In this document: positions 1-6,058 of the stretch, piece after piece
How positions within the stretch are numbered: position 1 is the stretch's first letter
How the letters are laid out: every line of letters begins with the position of its first letter
NCBI GenBank assembly: GCA_018067265.1
Contig: JAGPUY010000068.1
Span: 1 to 8,423, forward strand
Origin: Oceanihabitans sp.
GTDB taxonomy: Bacteria > Bacteroidota > Bacteroidia > Flavobacteriales > Flavobacteriaceae
Direction of reading: 5' to 3'
DNA length: 8,423 bases
Program-made: the position numbers and the translations under genes
The notes under the pieces: generated by a model
Told to the model about the DNA's origin: nothing
The model's input: the letters and a program-made list of their open reading frames with translations, nothing else
The model's database searches: none

Positions 1-378
1 GAAAGAATAATGAAAGAAGGTCGAAAATTCGGGATTGGAGCGATGATTATTTCACAAAGACCAGTTGAAATACCTGATACAGTTATTTCTCAAGTTAGTA
101 CGTTTATTGCTTTAAGGCTTACAAATAGTGGTGATCAATCCAAAATTATAAAATTTGCCCCAAATAATTTTTCAACTTTCCTTAAATCTTTACCATCGTT
201 AGGTAATGGAGATGCTTTTGTGATAGGAGAATCTATGAAAATACCAATGAAAATAAAAATTCCTTTATTAGAATCTGTGAAGAATATTGATTTTGATAAG
301 AAAATAGGAATTTGGAAAAAAGATAAAGCTGAAAAGTTCAGTTATACTAATACTATCGAAAGATGGATGCAAAAATAA
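1..378 (+). CDS. HerA/VirD4-family ATPase, C-terminal end (partial, 5' end outside window)
   Basis: The reading frame is open from base 1 (E-R-I before the first Met at base 10), so the gene begins upstream and about 125 C-terminal residues are visible. The segment EGRKFGIGAMIISQRP, followed by VISQ and then ALRLTNSGDQ, matches the end of the HerA-type P-loop ATPase core. That core has the GRKFGIG strand, the SQRP motif after the fourth core strand, and an R-x-x-N-x-x-D stretch that normally carries the arginine finger. The later GNGDAFVIGES part matches the C-terminal beta segment. HerA proteins are hexameric DNA translocases. Some work with NurA in end resection, and others are paired with SIR2, DUF4297 or other nuclease partners in phage defence. 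The Walker A and B motifs and any partner gene lie outside the window, so the subtype cannot be decided. The stop is 4 bases before the next gene, which suggests an operon. The region is AT-rich. Confidence 0.85.
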   Translation, partial: ERIMKEGRKFGIGAMIISQRPVEIPDTVISQVSTFIALRLTNSGDQSKIIKFAPNNFSTFLKSLPSLGNGDAFVIGESMKIPMKIKIPLLESVKNIDFDKKIGIWKKDKAEKFSYTNTIERWMQK

Positions 379-382
379 AAAA

Positions 383-637
383 ATGGAAAATTTAGAATGG
401 AATGAAATTGGACACGACTCTATTACTATTTTAAGAATAGCTCATTCAGGACAGGACTTATTTGTGGAATTTAAGCCTAAAGGAAGTGGTTATAAATACC
501 ATAATGTTCCTATGGAAATTTATCAAAGAATATTAAATAAAGAATGTTATAGTAAAAGTGAAGGAAAACCATCTTATGGAGCAACTTTACATCAATTAGT
601 AAAAAAAGCAGGCTACTTACCAGAGCAGTATAAATAG
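383..637 (+). CDS. KTSC-domain small protein
   Basis: This 84-residue protein appears to be a single KTSC domain (named from the C-terminus of some lysyl-tRNA synthetases, PF13619). Visible hallmarks are an early 'S-I-T-I-L-R-I' strand, a 'LFVEFKPKGSGYKYHNVP' hairpin with the conserved Y-x-Y (Y37, Y39), and a helix (MEIYQRILN). The usual closing segment with S, G and a late Y is also present, here somewhat expanded (residues 55-78). The molecular role of KTSC is not established; RNA binding has been suggested for the family. There is no signal peptide or membrane segment. The ATG at 383 lies only 4 bases after the HerA stop, so the two genes are probably co-transcribed and perhaps translationally coupled. 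The leader is A-rich with no Shine-Dalgarno sequence, as is normal for Bacteroidota. Family assignment is fairly sure; function is unknown. Confidence 0.75.
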   Translation: MENLEWNEIGHDSITILRIAHSGQDLFVEFKPKGSGYKYHNVPMEIYQRILNKECYSKSEGKPSYGATLHQLVKKAGYLPEQYK

Positions 638-678
638 TATTTATTATTTTAGAATTTTATAATTATTTAAAATGAAGA

Positions 679-1941
679 ATGAAAAACGAAACACAAATAA
701 AATGCCCTAACTGTGGCACCTCCATAGATGTTCAAGATATTTTATCGCATCAATTAGAAGAAGAAATAAAACAAAAGTATCAGTCTCAAATTGCCGATGA
801 GAAGAAGAAGTATGAGCAGCAGCAAGAGAAACTGAAACAAGAGAAACACGATTTCGAACAAAAGAAGAAGAAAGAAAACGAGTTGTTTCAAGAGCGTTTA
901 GAAAATCAGCTAAAAGCAGATAAAAAAGAAATAGAAGCAAAGCTTAAGCTGAAATTGAAAGAAGAACAGTCCGAACAGTTTGATGCGCTTCAGAAAGAAT
1001 TAAACGAAAAGTCAGAACAAGTAAAAGAGTTAAATCGTTCGAAAGCAGAAATTGAAAAGCTAAAAAGAGAAAAAGGCGAATTAAAAGAAGCTGCAGAAGC
1101 AGAAGCACAGAAAAAGCTGAATGAAATTTTAACGACCGAAAAAGAAAAGATTAAAAAATCGGAAGAAGATAAAAATGAATTGCGTTTTAAAGAAATGCAA
1201 AAGCAATTAGAAGACCAGAAAAAGCTTACCGAAGAAATGAAGCGTAAGCAGGAGCAAGGTTCGATGCAATTGCAAGGAGAAGTGCAAGAACTAGCAATAG
1301 AAGAGTGGTTGGCGGCGCAGTTTCCTTTAGATACCATTCAAGAAATTAAAAAAGGTGCTCGTGGTGGCGATTGTATTCAGATTGTACATTCTAGAACCGA
1401 GCAAAATTGTGGTACTATTTATTATGAAAGTAAAAGAACTAAAGATTTTCAACCCACTTGGATTGAAAAATTTAAAGCAGATATTAGAGATAAAGGTGCC
1501 AATATTGGGGTTTTAGTAACCGAAGTAATGCCTTCGGATATGGATCGAATGGGATTGAAAGATGGTATTTGGATTTGTAACTACGAAGAATTCAAAGGAC
1601 TTTGTGCAGTTTTAAGAGAAGGAATTCTACAAGTAAACAATGCTATTATTACACAGGAAAATAAAGGAGACAAAATGGACCTGCTTTACGATTACCTAAC
1701 GAGTAACACGTTTAGAATGCAAATTGAAGCGATTGTAGAAGGTTTCACACAAATGAAATCGGATTTAGAAAGTGAAAAACGATCCATGCAAAGAATCTGG
1801 AAACAAAGAGAAAAACAAATTGAAAAGGTGGTAACCAATACTATTGATATGTATGGTTCTATAAAAGGCATTGCTGGTAACGCGATACAATCGGTGAAAG
1901 CCTTAGAATTGCCAGGGTATGACGACGACGAGGTAGACTAG
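679..1941 (+). CDS. DUF2130 family protein: CxxC head, coiled coil, PD-(D/E)XK-like nuclease core
   Basis: The protein has 420 residues. Residues 8-13 (KCPNCG) form a CxxC knuckle that could be half of a zinc site. Residues about 26-195 are almost entirely K/E/Q and predicted to be one long coiled coil. Residues about 196-320 match DUF2130 (PF09903): QGEVQELAIEEWL, then ARGGDC (D231), a beta hairpin, and YYESKRT with E250-x-K252. This D...ExK arrangement with an upstream conserved Glu (E201/E204) is the PD-(D/E)XK nuclease pattern. A helical tail follows (about 333-410), ending in an acidic DDDEVD. No function has been demonstrated that I know of; an intracellular DNA- or RNA-associated nuclease is inferred from the fold. 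The ATG at 679 puts CPNC in frame; an ATG at 672 is in another frame. A 41-base AT-rich gap without a clear promoter separates it from the KTSC gene, so linkage to that operon is possible but unproven. Confidence 0.85.
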   Translation: MKNETQIKCPNCGTSIDVQDILSHQLEEEIKQKYQSQIADEKKKYEQQQEKLKQEKHDFEQKKKKENELFQERLENQLKADKKEIEAKLKLKLKEEQSEQFDALQKELNEKSEQVKELNRSKAEIEKLKREKGELKEAAEAEAQKKLNEILTTEKEKIKKSEEDKNELRFKEMQKQLEDQKKLTEEMKRKQEQGSMQLQGEVQELAIEEWLAAQFPLDTIQEIKKGARGGDCIQIVHSRTEQNCGTIYYESKRTKDFQPTWIEKFKADIRDKGANIGVLVTEVMPSDMDRMGLKDGIWICNYEEFKGLCAVLREGILQVNNAIITQENKGDKMDLLYDYLTSNTFRMQIEAIVEGFTQMKSDLESEKRSMQRIWKQREKQIEKVVTNTIDMYGSIKGIAGNAIQSVKALELPGYDDDEVD

Positions 1942-1953
1942 TTTTAAGGATAA

Positions 1954-1978
1954 TTCATTTTTTTTCAACTAAAATGAA
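1954..1978 (+). terminator. possible weak AT-only hairpin after the DUF2130 gene
   Basis: TTCATTTT (1954-1961) is complementary to AAAATGAA (1971-1978) across a 9-base loop, starting 12 bases after the DUF2130 stop. There is almost no GC in the stem and no T-tract after it, so if it acts at all it would be a poor intrinsic terminator. Low confidence. Confidence 0.2.
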
Positions 1979-2019
1979 ATAAAAACAAGAAAAAGAATAA
2001 ATATCTGAATTAATGGCAC

Positions 2020-2027
2020 TATGTTTG
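2020..2027 (+). promoter_or_regulatory. Bacteroidota -7 promoter element for the cold-shock gene
   Basis: TATGTTTG fits the Bacteroidota -7 consensus TAnnTTTG exactly. Its 3' end lies 36 bases before the ATG at 2064, so transcription would start near 2033 and give a leader of about 30 bases. That leader is nearly all A/T with no Shine-Dalgarno sequence. I could not find a TTG at the usual distance (about 19 bases) upstream, so the -33 half is weak or absent. The element shows the cold-shock gene can be expressed separately from the DUF2130 gene. Confidence 0.6.
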
Positions 2028-2063
2028 TATATTATAAAGTATTAATAAATAAATTACATTACA

Positions 2064-2255
2064 ATGAGTAAAGGAACAGTAAAATTTTTCAACGACACAA
2101 AAGGATTTGGTTTTATAACTGAAGAAGGAGTAGACAAAGATCATTTTGTACACATTTCTGGATTAATCGACGAGATTAGAGAAGGTGACGAAGTTGAATT
2201 CGATTTACAAGAAGGAAACAAAGGATTAAACGCAGTTAACGTAAAAGTTATCTAA
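2064..2255 (+). CDS. cspA: CspA-family cold-shock protein
   Basis: This 63-residue protein is a single OB-fold cold-shock domain, close to the normal length of 65-70. The start MSKGTVKFFN is canonical except that Phe replaces the common Trp in the first strand (KWFN becomes KFFN). RNP1 is KGFGFI (13-18). RNP2 is DHFVHIS (26-32), where His and Ile replace the usual Val and Phe of DVFVHFS. The end is GLNAVNVKVI instead of the GPAAANV seen in proteobacteria. Such proteins bind single-stranded RNA or DNA and melt RNA structure, acting as RNA chaperones in cold or general growth. The gene is a single-gene unit: it has its own promoter element at 2020-2027 and a strong terminator at 2278-2307. Whether it is cold-induced cannot be read from the sequence; the leader is short and unstructured, unlike the long thermosensing leader of E. 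coli cspA. Confidence 0.95.
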   Translation: MSKGTVKFFNDTKGFGFITEEGVDKDHFVHISGLIDEIREGDEVEFDLQEGNKGLNAVNVKVI

Positions 2256-2277
2256 GATATATACTTCAAGTTTTTAC

Positions 2278-2307
2278 AAAAGCCCATCTATCTAGATGGG
2301 CTTTTTT
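2278..2307 (+). terminator. Rho-independent terminator of the cold-shock gene
   Basis: AAAAGCCCATC (2278-2288) pairs with GATGGGCTTTT (2295-2305) around a 6-base loop, TATCTA. The stem has a GC-rich core and is followed immediately by a run of six T (2302-2307, partly in the stem). It begins 22 bases after the cold-shock stop codon. The outer A:T pairs also give a short T-tract on the other strand, so it may work in both directions. Confidence 0.88.
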
Positions 2308-2308
2308 A

Positions 2309-2328
2309 GTTTACAAACCTTTGTAAAC
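2309..2328. repeat. 20-bp palindrome between the two terminators
   Basis: GTTTACAAA (2309-2317) and TTTGTAAAC (2320-2328) are perfect 9-base inverted arms around a CC centre. The 2-base centre is too small for a good RNA hairpin without fraying, and there is no T-tract, so it does not look like a terminator. It is more like a dimeric protein-binding site. The left-arm core TTTACAAA also occurs once more at 2273-2280, just before the first terminator, in direct orientation. Role unknown. Confidence 0.55.
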
Positions 2329-2330
2329 AG

Positions 2331-2362
2331 AAAACCGGGAACAAGTAATTGTTCCCGGTTTT
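2331..2362. terminator. bidirectional terminator between convergent units
   Basis: AAAACCGGGAACAA (2331-2344) is perfectly complementary to TTGTTCCCGGTTTT (2349-2362) across the loop GTAA, giving a 14-bp stem with a CCGGGAAC core. The A-run on one side and T-run on the other provide a T-tract in both directions. For the leftward operon it lies 45 bases past the DJ-1-like stop codon. For the rightward cold-shock transcript it is a back-up to the terminator at 2278-2307. Confidence 0.88.
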
Positions 2363-2407
2363 ATCTTTATAATAGCGTATAACTATTAGGATTGTAAAAA
2401 GCGTCTC

Positions 2408-3214
2408 TTACTTTAAACTTTCTAATAATTTTTCTGCTACTAATTCCGAAGATGCTGGATTTTGTCCAGTAATTAAATTACCATCTTGCACTGCATAAGC
2501 AGCCCAATCATCGCCATTAGTATAATGAGCACCACTTTCTATAAGCATATCTTCTAGTAATAATGGCACCACTTCGGTTAAGCCTACAGCAGATTCTTCA
2601 GAATTTGAAAATCCGGTAACTTTTTTACCTTTTACTAATCGTGTTCCATCTTCATTTTTAACATCTTTCAACACTGCTGGTGCATGACATACAAATGCGA
2701 TAGGTTTCTTTTGATTATTGAATTTTTCAATTAAAGAAATCGAAGTTTTATCATTGGTTAAATCCCATAACGGACCATGACCACCTGGATAAAATACGGC
2801 ATCAAAATCGTCTGCATCCATATCCGATAATTTATTGGTATTTGCTATTTTTGATTTCGCATCTGCATCTTTATTAAAACGGTCTGTTGCAGCTGTTGCA
2901 GCATCTGGTGAATCACTACTTGGATCTATTGGTGCAGCGCCTCCTTTTGGTGTTGCGATAGTAATTGCTACGCCTTTATCTAATAAGGTGTAATACGGAC
3001 TAGCAAATTCTTCTACCCAAAATCCTGTTTTTTTTCCGGTATCTCCTAATTGATCGTGAGAGGTTAATACAAATAATACTTTCATAGTTTTATCTTTTTC
3101 TAATGTTGTTTTCTCTTCTGAAACTTTTTCAGAAGTACTTTCCTTTTTACCTTCTTTACAACTAGAAGCTGTAATAATAGTAAGTGTTAAGGCTAATGTT
3201 TTTATTAAATTCAT
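2408..3214 (-). CDS. DJ-1/PfpI superfamily (Hsp31-like) protein with lipoprotein signal
   Basis: This 268-residue protein has an N-terminal signal (K5, hydrophobic 6-16) ending in A-S-S-C with Cys19, a plausible lipobox. A K/E/S-rich linker (20-43) follows, then the DJ-1/PfpI domain from M44. The motifs match the Hsp31-like branch: TGFWVEE...PYY with a candidate catalytic Glu (E68/E69), YPGGHGPLWDL (142-152), and the nucleophile elbow AFVCHAP with C176-H177. Members of this branch act as glyoxalase III (methylglyoxal to lactate) or as chaperone or deglycase-like proteins; deglycase claims are disputed. The lipobox suggests anchoring in the envelope, unusual beside six partners with no signal of this kind. 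Starting at M44 would give a cytosolic form, but an in-frame signal with lipobox favours the long one. It is the last gene of the operon, 8 bases after yqhD. The exact activity is inferred. Confidence 0.85.
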   Translation of the reverse strand: MNLIKTLALTLTIITASSCKEGKKESTSEKVSEEKTTLEKDKTMKVLFVLTSHDQLGDTGKKTGFWVEEFASPYYTLLDKGVAITIATPKGGAAPIDPSSDSPDAATAATDRFNKDADAKSKIANTNKLSDMDADDFDAVFYPGGHGPLWDLTNDKTSISLIEKFNNQKKPIAFVCHAPAVLKDVKNEDGTRLVKGKKVTGFSNSEESAVGLTEVVPLLLEDMLIESGAHYTNGDDWAAYAVQDGNLITGQNPASSELVAEKLLESLK

Positions 3215-3222
3215 ACTATAAA

Positions 3223-4383
3223 TTAATAGGCCATTTTTACAATTTTCTCTACTTTATCTGGCGATAAGTCTTGGTGTTCTCCCAAACCTAACCAACCACG
3301 ATCTGTAAATCGTTTTGCGATTTTTTCCGCAGTTCCGTCATAATCTTTGGTATAATCCGATAGCTTCGTATCGATTCCTAGTTCATGGAAAAAAGCAGTC
3401 GTTCTTTCTATTGCTGCGTATGCTTTATCGTCTGTGCTACCTTCGGTAATATTCCAAACGCGTTCTCCATATTGTGCTAATTTTTCTTTTTTAGCTTCAA
3501 AATTAAATTTGTAATGGCTTGGTGTAATAATAGCTAAAGTACGTGCATGATCGATTCCAAATAAAGCAGTTAACTCATGACCCATAGCGTGTACAGCCCA
3601 ATCGGAAGGAACTCCTTTTTGAATTAATCCGTTTAAAGCCATCGTGCAACTCCACATAAAGTTGGAAGCCGCTTGATAATCGGTAGGATCTTTAATCACT
3701 TTCGGAGCAACCTCAACAATGGTTTGCAAAATACTTTCTGCAAAACGATCTTGTAATAATGCACCAGTTGGGTACGTCATATATTGTTCTAAAACGTGTG
3801 TAAAAGAATCCATTAATCCGTTAGCCAATTGACGTTCTGGAATAGAACGAATTACTTGTGGATCTAATATGGAAAACACAGGGAATAAACCTGGTCCGCC
3901 CATCGCTAGCTTTTCTTTCGTTTCGGCTCTTGTAATAACGGCACCAGAATTCATTTCTGATCCTGTTGCTGGTAAGGTTAAAACCGTTCCGAAAGGCATT
4001 CCAACTTCTGTTCTAACATTTTTAGTTAAAATATCCCAAGGTGTTTCTCCTTCATATACTGCTGCAGCAGATAAAAATTTCGTTCCGTCAATTACAGAAC
4101 CACCACCAACAGCTAATAAATAGGTGATTTTTTCGTCTTTAATAACTTGTAAAGCTTCCATTAGCTTGGCATACTCTGGATTTGCAGGAATACCTCCAAA
4201 TTCAACAACATCTACTTTTGCTAAAGCGGTTTTTACTTGATTGTAAATACCATTTTTCTTAATACTTCCTCCACCATAAAGCAATAATACTTTAGCGTCT
4301 TGAGGGATTTCTGTTTCTAATTGTTTTATCGTATCCTTTCCAAAAATGATTTTGGTTGGGTTTTTAAGTTCGAAATTATTCAT
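3223..4383 (-). CDS. yqhD: YqhD-type NADPH-dependent aldehyde reductase (iron-containing ADH family)
   Basis: The 386 residues match E. coli YqhD (387) along their length as I recall it. Shared stretches include the start MNNFELKNPTKIIFGK, YGGGSIKKNG (36-45), the dinucleotide-binding AVGGGSVIDGTKF (91-103), LTLPATGSE (135-143) and ERVWNITEGS. The four metal ligands are all present: D192, H196, H265 and H279, in the YqhD spacing. YqhD is a cytosolic, NADPH-preferring enzyme that reduces glyoxal, acrolein, malondialdehyde and other short aldehydes to alcohols; the GGGS at 37-40 belongs to the NADPH site. In E. coli it is controlled by the AraC-type YqhC. Here no YqhC is seen, and the gene sits fifth after a TetR gene in transcription order. 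It starts 19 bases after the CurA-like gene and ends 8 bases before the DJ-1-like gene. The enzyme looks intact. Confidence 0.93.
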   Translation of the reverse strand: MNNFELKNPTKIIFGKDTIKQLETEIPQDAKVLLLYGGGSIKKNGIYNQVKTALAKVDVVEFGGIPANPEYAKLMEALQVIKDEKITYLLAVGGGSVIDGTKFLSAAAVYEGETPWDILTKNVRTEVGMPFGTVLTLPATGSEMNSGAVITRAETKEKLAMGGPGLFPVFSILDPQVIRSIPERQLANGLMDSFTHVLEQYMTYPTGALLQDRFAESILQTIVEVAPKVIKDPTDYQAASNFMWSCTMALNGLIQKGVPSDWAVHAMGHELTALFGIDHARTLAIITPSHYKFNFEAKKEKLAQYGERVWNITEGSTDDKAYAAIERTTAFFHELGIDTKLSDYTKDYDGTAEKIAKRFTDRGWLGLGEHQDLSPDKVEKIVKMAY

Positions 4384-4402
4384 TTTCTTTTTCTTTATTT
4401 TT

Positions 4403-5398
4403 TTAAATTTTCACTATCATTTTCCCTTTGTTTTTACCTTCAAATAAATCGATAAAAGCAGTTGGGATATTATCAAAACCATCCACGATCGTTTCGGTAT
4501 ACTTTAATTTTCCTTCGGCTAACCAACCAGATAAATGTTGCATCGCTTCTGGGAATTTTTCCGCATAATTAGAAACAATAAAACCTTGCATTAAAGCACT
4601 GTTTTTAACTAAGAATGGTTGTACGCTTAAACTTGTAGGCAATTCGGTTTCGTTATACACCGAAATAGCGCCACAAATAATAATTCTTGCAAATCTGTTA
4701 ATGTTGAAAAATACAGCATCCGAAATCGGTCCGCCAACATTATCAAAATAGAGATCGACACCATTTGGCGCTAATCTTTTAAGGTCTGCATTAATATCTG
4801 TACTTGTGTTATAATTGATACCAGCATCAAAACCAAACTTGTCTTTTAACATGTCTATTTTTTCGTCGGTACCAGCAATTCCAATAACATGAAGACCAAG
4901 GATTTTTGCGATTTGTCCAACCACACTACCAACGGCTCCAGCAGCTCCAGAAACTACAATCGTCTCACCAGCAACCGGTTTACCTATTTGGGTTAAACCT
5001 AAATATGCAGTTAATCCAGTCATTCCTAAAACACCTAAATAGGTGCTTAATGGTGCTTTATTTCCATCGACTTTTAAAAGTCCTTCGCCAGTAGAAACTT
5101 GCTGTGTTTGCCAGTTTAACATACCAGAAACATAATCTCCTTCTTTAAAGTTTTCGTTTTTAGAAGCAATTACTTTTGCAATCACGCCTGAGTGTACTGG
5201 TTTGTTTAATTCAAAAGATGGAATGTACGATGTAGCATCGCTCATTCTTCCTCTTAAATATGGATCTACAGATACATAAGCGGCTTCCAAAAGGATTTCT
5301 CCTGTGTTTATAGTTAACGGTATATCTTCGGTAACAAATTCAAAATTGGAAACAGTAGGTTTCCCTTCTGGTCTATTGTTTAATAATATAGTCTTCAT
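4403..5398 (-). CDS. curA: CurA-type NADPH-dependent enone/alkenal reductase (MDR superfamily)
   Basis: This 331-residue zinc-free medium-chain dehydrogenase/reductase belongs to the branch of E. coli CurA (YncB), prostaglandin reductase and plant double-bond reductases. Signatures are VSVDPYLRGRM (42-52), the GroES-like fold with GDYVSGMLNWQ (87-97), LGMTGLTAYLGL (124-135), the Rossmann turn VSGAAGAVGSVVGQIAK (149-165) and YFDNVGG (217-223). No structural or catalytic zinc cysteines are seen, as expected for this group. These cytosolic enzymes reduce the C=C bond of alpha,beta-unsaturated ketones and aldehydes (4-hydroxynonenal-like compounds, curcumin) with NADPH. In the operon this would pair well with YqhD, which reduces the aldehyde group. 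The start codon is preceded by an A10 tract on the mRNA side (5401-5410), typical of A-rich Bacteroidota start regions. The gap to the nitroreductase gene is 10 bases. The exact substrate is unknown. Confidence 0.9.
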   Translation of the reverse strand: MKTILLNNRPEGKPTVSNFEFVTEDIPLTINTGEILLEAAYVSVDPYLRGRMSDATSYIPSFELNKPVHSGVIAKVIASKNENFKEGDYVSGMLNWQTQQVSTGEGLLKVDGNKAPLSTYLGVLGMTGLTAYLGLTQIGKPVAGETIVVSGAAGAVGSVVGQIAKILGLHVIGIAGTDEKIDMLKDKFGFDAGINYNTSTDINADLKRLAPNGVDLYFDNVGGPISDAVFFNINRFARIIICGAISVYNETELPTSLSVQPFLVKNSALMQGFIVSNYAEKFPEAMQHLSGWLAEGKLKYTETIVDGFDNIPTAFIDLFEGKNKGKMIVKI

Positions 5399-5408
5399 AA
5401 TTTTTTTT

Positions 5409-6041
5409 TTATTCTATTACAGTCACTAATTCTTCCATAGGTTTTCTAACCTTTACCATATTTACTAACCAATCTTCCTCCTCTTTTCTATAACCAATTG
5501 GTAACATTACAGCACTGCGCAACCCTTTTTCACGTAGCCCTAAAATTTTGTCTACAGCGTCTGGTTCAAAACCTTCTAATGGCGTTGCGTCTACACCTTC
5601 AAAAGCAGCAGCAGTTAATGCTTCAGCAAAAGCGATGTATGCTTGCTTTGCGGCATGGTTAAAGTTTTCTTCGGCATCTTTTTGAGGATACATACCTAAT
5701 AACATCTGACGGTAGTTTTCCCATCCTTCATTTTCAAAGCCGCGAATTTCATTGGTTAGATCAAACATGTGGTTAATACGATCTGCTGTATAGGTATCCC
5801 AAGCAGCAAAAACGAGTAGGTGAGAGCAGTCTGTAATTACAGATTGGTTCCAAGCAACTGGTCTAATTTGTTCTTTAACCGCTTGGTTTTTAATTACAAA
5901 TATTTCAAAAGGTTGTAAGCCACTAGATGTTGGTGCCAGACGTGCCGCTTCTAAAATACGTTCTATTTTATCTTCAGAAACTTTTTCACCATTCATTGCT
6001 TTTGCAGCGTATCTCCACTTTAATTTATCTAATAATTCCAT
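5409..6041 (-). CDS. NfsB-type NAD(P)H nitroreductase (FMN flavoprotein)
   Basis: The protein has 210 residues, the normal size for NfsB-like nitroreductases. FMN-binding features are W-R-Y-A-x-K near the start (9-14), RLAPTSSGLQPFEIFVI (34-50), the dimer segment AFAEALTAAAFEGVDATPLEGF (137-158), GLRSAVMLPIGYR (173-185), and DW...KVRK (190-200) closing over the phosphate. These are cytosolic homodimers using NAD(P)H to reduce nitroaromatics, quinones and, in some members, enones or flavins by a ping-pong two-electron route. The start MELLDKLKWRYAAK aligns with the usual family N-terminus. It lies third after TetR in a run of reductases, consistent with quinone or nitro compound detoxification. 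The gap to the upstream gene is 17 bases. No damage is seen. Confidence 0.92.
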   Translation of the reverse strand: MELLDKLKWRYAAKAMNGEKVSEDKIERILEAARLAPTSSGLQPFEIFVIKNQAVKEQIRPVAWNQSVITDCSHLLVFAAWDTYTADRINHMFDLTNEIRGFENEGWENYRQMLLGMYPQKDAEENFNHAAKQAYIAFAEALTAAAFEGVDATPLEGFEPDAVDKILGLREKGLRSAVMLPIGYRKEEEDWLVNMVKVRKPMEELVTVIE

Positions 6042-6058
6042 GTGATTGATTTTATTTT

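Noticed and set aside
10..12. ATG at base 10 as the start of the HerA-like gene
   Set aside because: The frame is open to base 1 and the upstream residues fit the family, while starting here would remove the whole ATP-binding core. The gene is cut by the window edge.
672..674. ATG 7 bases before the chosen DUF2130 start
   Set aside because: It is in a different frame and does not lead into the CPNC motif.
707..1337. Two long antisense frames on the minus strand (707-940 and 990-1337)
   Set aside because: They lie fully opposite the K/E-rich coiled coil of the DUF2130 gene and give S/F/L-rich translations, the expected mirror image of AAA/GAA codons. No domain, promoter or leader supports them.
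2370..2388. Inverted repeat TAATAG/CTATTA with a 7-base spacer
   Set aside because: It has only 6 AT-rich pairs and no T-tract, and such repeats are expected by chance in AT-rich DNA.
3869..4123. Plus-strand open frame opposite yqhD
   Set aside because: It is antisense to a conserved, intact enzyme gene, with no recognisable domain or promoter.
4906..5094. Plus-strand open frame opposite the CurA-like gene
   Set aside because: It is low-complexity (Q/L-rich), antisense to a well-conserved Rossmann region and has no supporting signals.
5401..5410. T10 tract as a phase-variation site
   Set aside because: It lies outside the coding frames, just before the curA start and up to the nitroreductase stop codon. 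A-rich leaders are normal in this group, so slippage control is not supported, though a length effect on translation cannot be excluded.
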